64,000 nt of DNA from M1-B18 sp048264125 (GTDB lineage Bacteria; Bacillota; Clostridia; Peptostreptococcales; Natronincolaceae): the NCBI GenBank assembly GCA_048264125.1, contig JBLXDM010000001.1, positions 496,001 to 560,000 of the forward strand, given 5' to 3'. Shown piece after piece: positions 24,315-31,561 of the stretch (within the stretch, counting starts at the first letter, position 1; the number at the start of each line of letters is the position of its first letter). Position numbers and translations under genes: made by a program. The notes below the pieces were generated by a model that did not search any database, was not told the DNA's origin, and worked only from the letters and a program-made list of their open reading frames with translations.

Positions 24315-25572
24315 GCAGGTTGGTAGGGCTGCTGTTAGGGTTGATGGTGAGGCAAAGGTAACCGGCAGGGCCAGCTATCCACAGGACTTGTATATGGAGG
24401 GAATGCTGCACGGTAAAACCCTGCGGTCGGCTAGGCCCCATGCTGAAATTACAATTGATACCAAAGAGGCTGAAGGGCTGAAGGGAGTTATCAAAATACT
24501 AACCTACAAGGACGTCCCCCATAATCATTATGGGGTTCTTTTTAAGGATCATGAGGTCTTCTGCAGTAAAAAGGTACGAAGCATAGGGGACCCAATGGCC
24601 TTTGTGGTTGCTGAAACGGAAAAAATAGCCCTAGAGGCATTAGAGAAAATACATGTGGATTATATAGAGCTGCCGGGGGTTTTTGATCCAACTGAGGCAA
24701 TGAAGGCTGATGCCCCCAAAATCCATGCTGCCGGGAACCTAGTATATCATTATAGGCTGCGAAGGGGAAATGTTGAGGAGGCCTTTGATCGGGCTGCAGC
24801 CATAGCAGAAAACACCTATAAAACCTCTATGGTGGACCATGCCTTTCTGCAGCCGGAGGCTGGCTTAGCCTATTTAGAGGGTAGTCAGGTGGTTGTTTGC
24901 GTTGCAACTCAATACCCACATTTCGACCGTCAGGAGATTTCCGAGGCCCTGGCGCTTCCCTTGGGGAGTGTAAGGGTATTAAACCCGGCAGTCGGAGGAG
25001 CCTTTGGCGGCAGAGAGGATATAACCATGCAGATTCATCTTGCGCTGGCTGCTAAATTGACCGGAAGGCCTGTAAAGGCAGTCTACAGAAGGGAGGAATC
25101 CTTTGTCGCCCATAGTAAACGACACCCTATGGTGATGACATATAAGACTGCAGCAGATGCAGAGGGAAGGCTTTTGGCAATGGAGGCAAGCATAGTTGGA
25201 GACACCGGAGCCTATGCCTCCTGGGCAATAAATGTTATAAGAAAGGCAGGGGTGCATGCTACAGGCCCCTATGTGATTCCAAACGTTAAGGTAGACAGCT
25301 ATGTGGCCTATACAAACAATCCCTTTGCAGGTGCCATGAGGGGCTTCGGTGCAGCACAGGTGCCAATTGCCCACGAGCAGCAGATGGATATATTGGCGGA
25401 GAAGCTGAAGCTTGATCCCATTGAAATACGTCTTAAGAATTGCTTCAGACCCGGTGTAGCTACAGCCACAGGGCAGGTATTACACAATAGCGTCCCATTG
25501 GTGGAATGTATCAATAGAGTATCTGACTGGATGAATAAAAATACTGTGGCTGATGGAGGTGCCCTTACATGA
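24307..25572 (+). CDS. Molybdenum hydroxylase large subunit, N-terminal half (split gene)
   Basis: A 421-residue protein that covers only the first half of a usual ~760-residue molybdopterin subunit: the small aldehyde oxidase/xanthine dehydrogenase a/b hammerhead domain (DGEAKVTGRASYPQDLYMEG ...) and the first Mo-cofactor domain (GGAFGGRED near 230-238, AMRGFGAAQ near 336). It stops just after LDPIEIRLKNC. The remaining domain is encoded by the next gene, which starts in the overlapping ATGA. The ATG at 24307 follows a G-rich site; an upstream in-frame start at 24289 is less likely. Predicted role: hydroxylation of hypoxanthine or another purine. Confidence 0.9.
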   Translation: MLKQVGRAAVRVDGEAKVTGRASYPQDLYMEGMLHGKTLRSARPHAEITIDTKEAEGLKGVIKILTYKDVPHNHYGVLFKDHEVFCSKKVRSIGDPMAFVVAETEKIALEALEKIHVDYIELPGVFDPTEAMKADAPKIHAAGNLVYHYRLRRGNVEEAFDRAAAIAENTYKTSMVDHAFLQPEAGLAYLEGSQVVVCVATQYPHFDRQEISEALALPLGSVRVLNPAVGGAFGGREDITMQIHLALAAKLTGRPVKAVYRREESFVAHSKRHPMVMTYKTAADAEGRLLAMEASIVGDTGAYASWAINVIRKAGVHATGPYVIPNVKVDSYVAYTNNPFAGAMRGFGAAQVPIAHEQQMDILAEKLKLDPIEIRLKNCFRPGVATATGQVLHNSVPLVECINRVSDWMNKNTVADGGALT

Positions 25573-26549
25573 AAAAGAGGGGTATGGGTATAGGCTGTGG
25601 CTTCTATGGCACTGGATATGGCAATGGCTTTCCGGATGTTTCCAGAGCAAGGGCAGAGCTTAAGGTGGACGGCAACATTGCAGTTTATGTGGGTGCCACT
25701 GAGGTAGGACAGGGGGCAAAGACGGTTTTGCAGCAGATAGCAGCAGAGGCCTTGAGTGTAGAATTTCAGAATATTGTGCTTTACACTGAAAGCACAGACA
25801 ACACACCTGACTCCGGTACAGCCGCCGCCAGTCGACAAACCTACAATTCGGGAAATGCAATTAAAAAAGCTTGCGAAGCACTTAAGGAAGGGCTAATATA
25901 TATAGCAATAGATAAATTACAGCTGAATAGCGCCATAGGAATAAGGGTAGAAAATAAAAGGATATATCTTGAAAGCTATCCACAAAGCTCCATAGGCCTT
26001 GAGGATATAGCAAAAGAGCTGACGGAGCCATTATGCTTTGAGGAAAGCTTTACAGCAGGCACCACGAAAATGGAGGAGGAAACCGGACAGGGGGCTCCCT
26101 ATTGGCCCTATACCTTTTCCGTATATGGCGTCGAGGTGGAGGTAGACACCGACACCGGCTTTGTTGAGGTCACTAGAGCTGTCTGCGCTCAGGATGTAGG
26201 AAGGGCAATCAATCCAAGCCTGCTGGAGGGACAAATAGACGGTGGCTTTGCCATGGGTCTGGGCTATGCCTTGATGGAGGAGCTAAGGCTTAATAAAGGT
26301 GAAATACATAATAATAGATTATCCACCTACATCATTCCTACGGCAATGGATATTCCTGAGGTCGAAAAAATAATTGTGGAGGACCCGGAGGTAACAGGGC
26401 CCTATGGTGCGAAGGGTGTAGGCGAGCCGGTAATGGTGGCTGCTGCGCCTGCAATACTAAATGCGATTTACAATGCAGTGGGGGTAAGGATGATAGAAAT
26501 ACCTGTAACCCCCGACAGGCTGTTGAAGGCATTACGGGAAAAGAGATAG
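25569..26549 (+). CDS. Molybdenum hydroxylase large subunit, C-terminal half (split gene)
   Basis: A 326-residue protein matching the second Mo-cofactor domain: GIGCGFYGTGYGNG, VGATEVGQGAKTVLQQIAAE, SGTAAASRQTY, and GAKGVGEPVMVAAAPAILNAI near the C-terminus, where the Glu of GVGE is the catalytic base. It has its own GGAGG site nine bases before the ATG and shares ATGA with the first half, so it is a designed two-gene subunit rather than a fresh frameshift. No selenocysteine readthrough could fuse them, because the upstream frame meets a TAG soon after. Confidence 0.9.
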   Translation: MKKRGMGIGCGFYGTGYGNGFPDVSRARAELKVDGNIAVYVGATEVGQGAKTVLQQIAAEALSVEFQNIVLYTESTDNTPDSGTAAASRQTYNSGNAIKKACEALKEGLIYIAIDKLQLNSAIGIRVENKRIYLESYPQSSIGLEDIAKELTEPLCFEESFTAGTTKMEEETGQGAPYWPYTFSVYGVEVEVDTDTGFVEVTRAVCAQDVGRAINPSLLEGQIDGGFAMGLGYALMEELRLNKGEIHNNRLSTYIIPTAMDIPEVEKIIVEDPEVTGPYGAKGVGEPVMVAAAPAILNAIYNAVGVRMIEIPVTPDRLLKALREKR

Positions 26550-26564
26550 AAGGGAGGCAGTTTA

Positions 26565-28289
26565 TTGAAGGAGAGCTTAAGGAGAAGAATAGATTTGGCT
26601 GCCGGAAGGCTTATGCCTCAGCTGGTGCTGAAGAACGGAAGAATCGTAAATGTTTTTTCCCATGAAATAATCGAAGGGGATATAGCCATCCATGATGGCA
26701 GCATCGTTGGGATAGGAAGCTATGAGGGAGTTGAGGAAATAGACCTAGAGGGAAAATTCGTATCACCGGGCTTCATCGACGGTCATGTTCATATTGAATC
26801 CTCAATGGTGTCGCCGGCAGAGTTTGCGAGGGCAATAGTACCCAGAGGCACAACTACCATAATCGCTGATCCCCACGAAATAGCCAATGTCAAGGGGATA
26901 AAGGGAATCCAATACATTTTAGAGGCCAGCGAAGGAATACCCCTAAATGTATTTGTTATGCTGCCCTCCTGTGTGCCCTCCACCTCTTATGAGAACTCCG
27001 GCGCCATATTAAATGCTGAGGAGTTGAGGCCTTTATTGAACCACAAGAGGGTGCTGGGCTTAGGGGAGCTAATGGATTATCCCAGTGTTATAGCTGCTGA
27101 GGAAAGTGCCTTAGATAAAATAATGATGGCTCAGGACAGGGTAATTGACGGTCATGGACCCAATATCCAGGGGAAGGCTTTAAATGCCTATGCTGCTGCA
27201 GGCGTAAGAACTGAGCATGAATGCTCTACAATAGAGGAGCTGCTGGATCGCTTAAGATTAGGGATGTATATATTGATAAGAGAGGGCTCTGCCGCCAGAA
27301 ATCTGGAGGCTTTAGTAAGGGCTGTTACTAAGGAAAATCTTAGAAGATGTCTCTTCTGCACCGACGACAAGCATCCGGAGGATATCTTAATGGGGGGACA
27401 TATAGACAATAATCTTCGGTTGGCTGTAAAAAATGGCGTCGATCCTATTTCAGCAATACAAATGGCAACTATTAATGCGGCTGAATGCTATGGCCTAAAA
27501 GGGCTTGGTGCCATAGGCCCTGGCTATGCTGCAGACCTAATTGTATTACAGGATTTGAAGGATTTTAACCCTCTAATGGTATTTAAGGAGGGTAAGCTGG
27601 TGGCAGAAAACAAACAGCCGCTATTTAGTATACCTGAGTCTGACTATAGCTCTGTGGTGGATACGGTAAAGCTGCCGGATATAACACCGGACATGCTGGA
27701 AATAAAGGTGGCTTCAGATATTGTCAATGTCATCAAGCTCCAGCCCCATAGCCTACTAACCGATAAGGTGGTAAGGCGAATTTATGTGGAGGAAAGTAAA
27801 TTCAGATATCATAAGAGTCTGGATATTTTAAAGCTGGCGGTGATTGAAAGGCATAGAGCATCAGGTAATGTCGGGCTGGGATTGGTAGAGGATTTTCAGC
27901 TAAAGGGTGGAGCAATAGCCTCAACCATCGCCCACGATTCCCATAATCTTATCGTGATAGGCGACAACGACGAGGATATGCTGCTGGCAATCCAGGAGGT
28001 TTCAAGGGTCGGCGGTGGCATTACAATAGTCTCAAGGGGAGAGGTATTAATGACCCTGGAGCTATGTATTGGGGGCTTGATTTCCGACGCCTCGATGGAG
28101 GAGGTAAACAGTAGGCTAAAGGCTATGCTGGATTTGGCCTACAATAAGCTGGGGGTAAACAGAAAAATAGACCCCTTTATGACCCTGTCCTTCCTAGCCC
28201 TGCCGGTTATCCCGGAGCTGAAGCTAACGGATATGGGACTATTTGATGTTAATCGATTTGATTTTATAGATTTAAGTGTAAATGAATAA
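26565..28289 (+). CDS. ade: Adenine deaminase (conventional)
   Basis: A 574-residue adenine deaminase converting adenine to hypoxanthine and NH3. All canonical motifs are intact: DGHVHIESSM, ADPHEIANV, VIDGHGPNIQGK, TEHECSTIEE, LIREGSAARNL, FCTDDKHPEDI and AHDSHNLIVIG. TTG (26565) is used with GGGAGG seven bases upstream. Last gene of the purine operon, 15 bp after the hydroxylase, followed by a terminator. It contrasts with the divergent paralogue at 17.8 kb. Confidence 0.93.
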   Translation: MKESLRRRIDLAAGRLMPQLVLKNGRIVNVFSHEIIEGDIAIHDGSIVGIGSYEGVEEIDLEGKFVSPGFIDGHVHIESSMVSPAEFARAIVPRGTTTIIADPHEIANVKGIKGIQYILEASEGIPLNVFVMLPSCVPSTSYENSGAILNAEELRPLLNHKRVLGLGELMDYPSVIAAEESALDKIMMAQDRVIDGHGPNIQGKALNAYAAAGVRTEHECSTIEELLDRLRLGMYILIREGSAARNLEALVRAVTKENLRRCLFCTDDKHPEDILMGGHIDNNLRLAVKNGVDPISAIQMATINAAECYGLKGLGAIGPGYAADLIVLQDLKDFNPLMVFKEGKLVAENKQPLFSIPESDYSSVVDTVKLPDITPDMLEIKVASDIVNVIKLQPHSLLTDKVVRRIYVEESKFRYHKSLDILKLAVIERHRASGNVGLGLVEDFQLKGGAIASTIAHDSHNLIVIGDNDEDMLLAIQEVSRVGGGITIVSRGEVLMTLELCIGGLISDASMEEVNSRLKAMLDLAYNKLGVNRKIDPFMTLSFLALPVIPELKLTDMGLFDVNRFDFIDLSVNE

Positions 28290-28325
28290 GAAAATTAAGA
28301 AGCTATCAGGCATACTATAAAGCTG

Positions 28326-28362
28326 AAGCTCAAGCTATCGAAGGATACTTGAGCTTTTATTC
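28326..28362 (+). terminator. Rho-independent terminator of the purine operon
   Basis: AAGCTCAAG (28326-28334) and CTTGAGCTT (28348-28356) pair over nine bases and are followed by TTATTCTCT. Confidence 0.8.
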
Positions 28363-28421
28363 TCTCAAGGCCTGCACGGAAGCTTCTCCACCATTCGTTA
28401 TTAACTATTCACTAAGCTTTA

Positions 28422-29255
28422 CTAATCCCTAAACTCAAGCCTTGCCTTAGATAAAAGCTCTCGATCCCAATAATCAATAAACTCATCGTCACCCCCCATG
28501 ATATACAGCACAAAGGTCATCTGATACTCCGCCATATATTTAATATAGGCCCGGCCCTTTAGGTTAACTACGGGAAAGTCCTTATACTGATAATTCTTAG
28601 GGGGCTTGCCATATTGAAGATACCCTCTGGCAGAGCTCTTGGGCCTATGCAGCAGACTATTGGTTATAATTGTAGAATCTACCCGGGTCCAGCCGTCTAT
28701 TCCAATATAATCAACATTTTCCTCAATGCTGCCTATTTTGTTAAAAAAGACAATTTCCTCCGTCCGACAGCCCAAAGAGGGCAGCACCAGAAGAGTTTGA
28801 TCATATTGAGGCACCAGCTGCAATTCTTCTGTATTTATAATGCCCTCTCTGAAACCAAAGGGCTCATTTGGATTATCATGGTGTATTGCGTAGCCGCCAT
28901 AAAAGGCGGTGTAGTAGTCGGAGCTGGGATCATAAATAGATGACCCCTCCTTCGACTGTTGAAAATTACCAAAGCCATAGAGGACTGTAAGGGAAAGCTG
29001 CTGATTTGAGAAGGCGGAAAAGCCCTCATCGTCAAAATGGGTTAGGGTAAAGGGATACCAGCCCTTGAGGGAGGCGGAGTCTTTAGGAAATCTAAAATCA
29101 ATATTATTTTGACCTAAAGGGCTAATATGCCGCTGATAGATGCTGAAGGGCAGCATTATAGAAAGGCTCCTGACATAGTAAAAAAGACCTCTGTTGAAAA
29201 ATAGGGTCAATGATAAAGCGAATAGTATAAACAGGAAAACAAAGCGTTTTTTCAC
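28422..29255 (-). CDS. Hypothetical exported or membrane-anchored protein
   Basis: A 277-residue protein with a basic N-terminus and one hydrophobic segment (residues ~5-20, FVFLFILFALSLTLFF) without lipobox, so it is an anchored or secreted protein. The rest is soluble and aromatic-rich with no recognised domain or repeat. GAGGAGGC precedes the start. It is convergent with the purine operon and probably unrelated to it. Confidence 0.6.
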   Translation of the reverse strand: MKKRFVFLFILFALSLTLFFNRGLFYYVRSLSIMLPFSIYQRHISPLGQNNIDFRFPKDSASLKGWYPFTLTHFDDEGFSAFSNQQLSLTVLYGFGNFQQSKEGSSIYDPSSDYYTAFYGGYAIHHDNPNEPFGFREGIINTEELQLVPQYDQTLLVLPSLGCRTEEIVFFNKIGSIEENVDYIGIDGWTRVDSTIITNSLLHRPKSSARGYLQYGKPPKNYQYKDFPVVNLKGRAYIKYMAEYQMTFVLYIMGGDDEFIDYWDRELLSKARLEFRD

Positions 29256-29376
29256 ACGGCTGCCTCCTCAGTAAGCTTAATACAACACTTCAGTTTTATT
29301 ATTTGATATGTCACGGTATATATGCAAGAAGAAAGGCTATTCATCACCTTTCCAATGCACAATTTGGCAGATGGGC

Positions 29377-29412
29377 ATAAAAAAGAGAGATCCTTTGTAT
29401 TCGGCATCTCTC
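29377..29412 (-). terminator. Terminator of the voltage-sensor-like gene
   Basis: On the minus strand GAGAGAT and ATCTCTC pair and are followed by TTTTTTATGC; the stem overlaps the stop codon region. Confidence 0.75.
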
Positions 29413-29926
29413 ATTTCTTTTTCTTGTTTTTCTTATTGCTCTTTTTAAGAAGCTTTTTTTCCTCATGGGCCCTTTTTGAATTGCTGAAGTAGCTTCTGGC
29501 CATATTACCGAACTTTGATATTCTGATAACGCTGGGCTGCATTATAAAAATCCATAGCTTGGCGAAAATTCCGATATTAGTGGGATTGACATAGGAAAAT
29601 AATGTGAATAGCTTTGTTAGTCTTAATACTCCGGCTATACGAAAGAAGGAGCTGAAGGGTACAACCGCAATAATAGTTATCATACTGGACTTAAGGCATT
29701 TGAGCTTATCCTTGGCAATGATCAAATTTATGATAAGGTCCAAAGCGAATATTACACAAATTGCATAATCCACATGTTTTATGATATTGCTGGTGGATTG
29801 GCTAAAATCAACAAATAAATTAATTAAAGATAATAGCACAATTGCAAGGGAGATACTAATCATAAATATCTCATAATAGATGGCAGTAGAAACTGCATCT
29901 CTAGACTTTTTTTGCCTTCCCTTCAA
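29411..29926 (-). CDS. Voltage-sensor-domain-like membrane protein lacking a pore
   Basis: About 171 residues from a TTG at 29926 with GGGGGG seven bases upstream. Four hydrophobic segments (YEIFMISISLAIVLLSLINLF; YAICVIFALDLIINLII; SSMITIIAVVPFSSFF; RIAGVLRLTKLFTLF) are arranged like S1-S4 of voltage-gated ion channels, with acidic residues in S2/S3 and a few basic ones in S4. The frame then runs into a Lys-rich tail (KKLLKKSNKKNKKKK) with no pore helix or TVGYG filter. It may be a truncated channel relative or stand-alone sensor. Identification is tentative. Confidence 0.5.
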   Translation of the reverse strand: MKGRQKKSRDAVSTAIYYEIFMISISLAIVLLSLINLFVDFSQSTSNIIKHVDYAICVIFALDLIINLIIAKDKLKCLKSSMITIIAVVPFSSFFRIAGVLRLTKLFTLFSYVNPTNIGIFAKLWIFIMQPSVIRISKFGNMARSYFSNSKRAHEEKKLLKKSNKKNKKKK

Positions 29927-30081
29927 TAAAGCACCCCCCTCAATAAATAAAGTCAATATGAGGATTATAGCATAATTACACTAAATTATAAATACCTCTC
30001 AAAGCTCTTTATCTCCTGCTATATTAAATAATATGCAAAGGGCGGAGGGTTTAATGCATTTCGAAATATCAGCATGTAGCA

Positions 30082-30140
30082 GAAATAAAAGCTCCCATTG
30101 TCAATAGCATCCGAAGTTTGGGCAATTGAAAATGAGAGCT
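30082..30140 (-). terminator. Terminator of the chemoreceptor gene
   Basis: On the minus strand AGCTCTCATTTTCAAT pairs with ATTGACAATGGGAGCT and is followed by TTTATTTCTGC. It begins just after the stop codon at 30147. Confidence 0.75.
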
Positions 30141-30146
30141 GGTTAG

Positions 30147-31013
30147 CTAGTGGCTATTGCTTCCCTTTAAGGTTTGAGTAAAGCCTTCAAGGGAACTGGT
30201 GATATTCTCCAGCTCATAGGCAAGGGACTGAACGACCCTTGTCTGCTCCTTGGAGGAAACTGTATAGGTTTGAATACTATCTGATATCGTAACAATTAAT
30301 CGCTGTATATTTTTTATAACCTCATCGATTTTACTGACGGAGGTGGCGGTGCTTTCAGCCAGCTTTCTTACCTCATTGGCAACTATTCCGAAGCCACGAC
30401 CCTCGTTGCCAAGCCTAGCGGCCTCAATAGAAGCATTGATTCCTAAAATATTAGTCTGCTTTGAGATTTTTTGAATTAAGTCTATGATCTGATTTGTTTC
30501 CATTACTTTGTTTTTTGCATCTAAAACCATATCATTAAGACTCTCGATGGAGGAAACCTGATGATCTGAGGAGGCGGAAATTTCCTCAAGACCTGCTGAG
30601 GATTCCTGTAGGCTCTCATTAATTGTATTAGCCATTACATTAATGTTATCCATAAATAGTCTTCTTTCATATTCTAAGGCTATGACATGACAGGCTATCA
30701 TTGCAATCGGTTTCATTTGCTGCGGATCACCACTGATACCTATAGCTCCGATACGGGTGTTATTGGAGCTAATCCCGATACTAAAGCCGGGTCTGGTACC
30801 TGTCATGGTTTTAGCCATTTCTTCAGTTATAGAAATATAGTCTATTTTTCCTGCCATAATATCCTTTGCACCGGCATGAACAGTACCAAGTCGTTCACGC
30901 TGTGAAGTGGCGATAATAATACCGCCGTCTCCGAAAATATGTGCGTTTTGATTTGTTTCATTGCTTATTAACTTGATCAATGCTTGTGCAAATGCAGCAT
31001 CAATAATAGTCAT
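30147..31013 (-). CDS. Soluble methyl-accepting chemotaxis protein with CdaR-type diacid-sensing domain
   Basis: A 288-residue receptor. Residues ~5-125 match the sugar-diacid recognition domain (AFAQALIKLISNETNQNAHIFGDGG ... LGTVHAGAKDIMAGK). Residues ~130-285 are an MCP signalling coiled coil with the hairpin tip QTNILGINASIEAARLGNEGRGFGIVANEVRKLAE. No membrane segment is present, so it senses cytoplasmic carboxylates. The ATG at 31013 has GGGGGG six bases upstream; the longer reading from 31034 lacks a site. It is divergent from the lactate permease, 548 bp away, suggesting it might sense a metabolite such as lactate or a diacid. Confidence 0.85.
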   Translation of the reverse strand: MTIIDAAFAQALIKLISNETNQNAHIFGDGGIIIATSQRERLGTVHAGAKDIMAGKIDYISITEEMAKTMTGTRPGFSIGISSNNTRIGAIGISGDPQQMKPIAMIACHVIALEYERRLFMDNINVMANTINESLQESSAGLEEISASSDHQVSSIESLNDMVLDAKNKVMETNQIIDLIQKISKQTNILGINASIEAARLGNEGRGFGIVANEVRKLAESTATSVSKIDEVIKNIQRLIVTISDSIQTYTVSSKEQTRVVQSLAYELENITSSLEGFTQTLKGSNSH

Positions 31014-31277
31014 TGTGAGCCCCCCCTTAAACATTTTGGAAAAATAAAATAGTTTTATATTTGTATTTTGTATAACAACTTCTACATAGATTTACAATTT
31101 CCTTCAAGCTGCACTAAACAAAAAATTCTGAAAAATGAAATTTCCTCTTTTTAGTAGGTTCAAAAATAAAAATATAGAAAAAGATAATAAAAAGTGTATG
31201 TATACAGTATTCTTTTTGAGTAAATTTTGGGAATTGTCAAATAAATAACGACGGAAAGCATGCAGAGCTTAAGGCTT

Positions 31278-31291
31278 TAGAAACGTTTTCC
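31278..31291 (+). promoter_or_regulatory. Weak cre-like site upstream of lactate permease
   Basis: TAGAAACGTTTTCC matches the CcpA box TGNAARCGNWWWCA except at two positions. It lies about 270 bases before the permease start, in the 548-bp gap shared with the divergent chemoreceptor gene; that gap otherwise holds the operator and second cre-like site described separately. Confidence 0.3.
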
Positions 31292-31405
31292 CAATTTGAG
31301 GGAGGTCTGAAACCCTTGAAAAAGGTTAAAAAAATAACATTCAAAACCGTTTAAATTTTCAGAAAAAAGAAGGATAATTAAAAAAGAAGTGGAATATATT
31401 CTTAT

Positions 31406-31418
31406 ATGGTCTGACCAT
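31406..31418 (+). promoter_or_regulatory. FadR/LldR-type GntR operator (TGGT-N3-ACCA)
   Basis: ATGGTCTGACCAT is a perfect palindrome with the TGGTNNNACCA core recognised by FadR-subfamily GntR regulators such as LldR. A degenerate second copy, ATGGATGACCAT, follows at 31426-31437. The regulator is encoded just after the permease, supporting autoregulation of the lactate operon. Confidence 0.7.
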
Positions 31419-31512
31419 CTGATGTATGGATGACCATGTTAATAAAAAGGAGGGGTGAGGAATTTTTCACCAGTGGAAGAGGAGATATATTTTTAGAAGC
31501 TTCCCAGTTATC

Positions 31513-31526
31513 TGCAAACGTTAACA
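31513..31526 (+). promoter_or_regulatory. Consensus cre (CcpA) site in permease leader
   Basis: TGCAAACGTTAACA fits the catabolite-responsive element consensus TGNAARCGNWWWCA at every position. It lies 36 bases before the permease start codon, in the transcribed leader where CcpA could act as a roadblock. Confidence 0.55.
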
Positions 31527-31561
31527 AAAAGATTAAAGAAAAAAAAGGAGGTCTTTATTCA

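Noticed and set aside
25560..25590. Selenocysteine readthrough of the TGA to fuse the two large-subunit halves
   Set aside because: After TGA, the upstream frame reads only a few codons before a TAG; the second half is in another frame and has its own ribosome site.
25308..25838. 176-codon open frame on the minus strand inside the molybdenum hydroxylase genes
   Set aside because: It lies fully antisense to well-supported coding sequence on the plus strand, lacks a ribosome site and has a low-complexity translation; it is a shadow of the real genes.
31430..31561. 44-codon N-terminal extension of the lactate permease
   Set aside because: It contains the operator region and the cre-like site, has no ribosome site, and adds a charged stretch before the first membrane segment.
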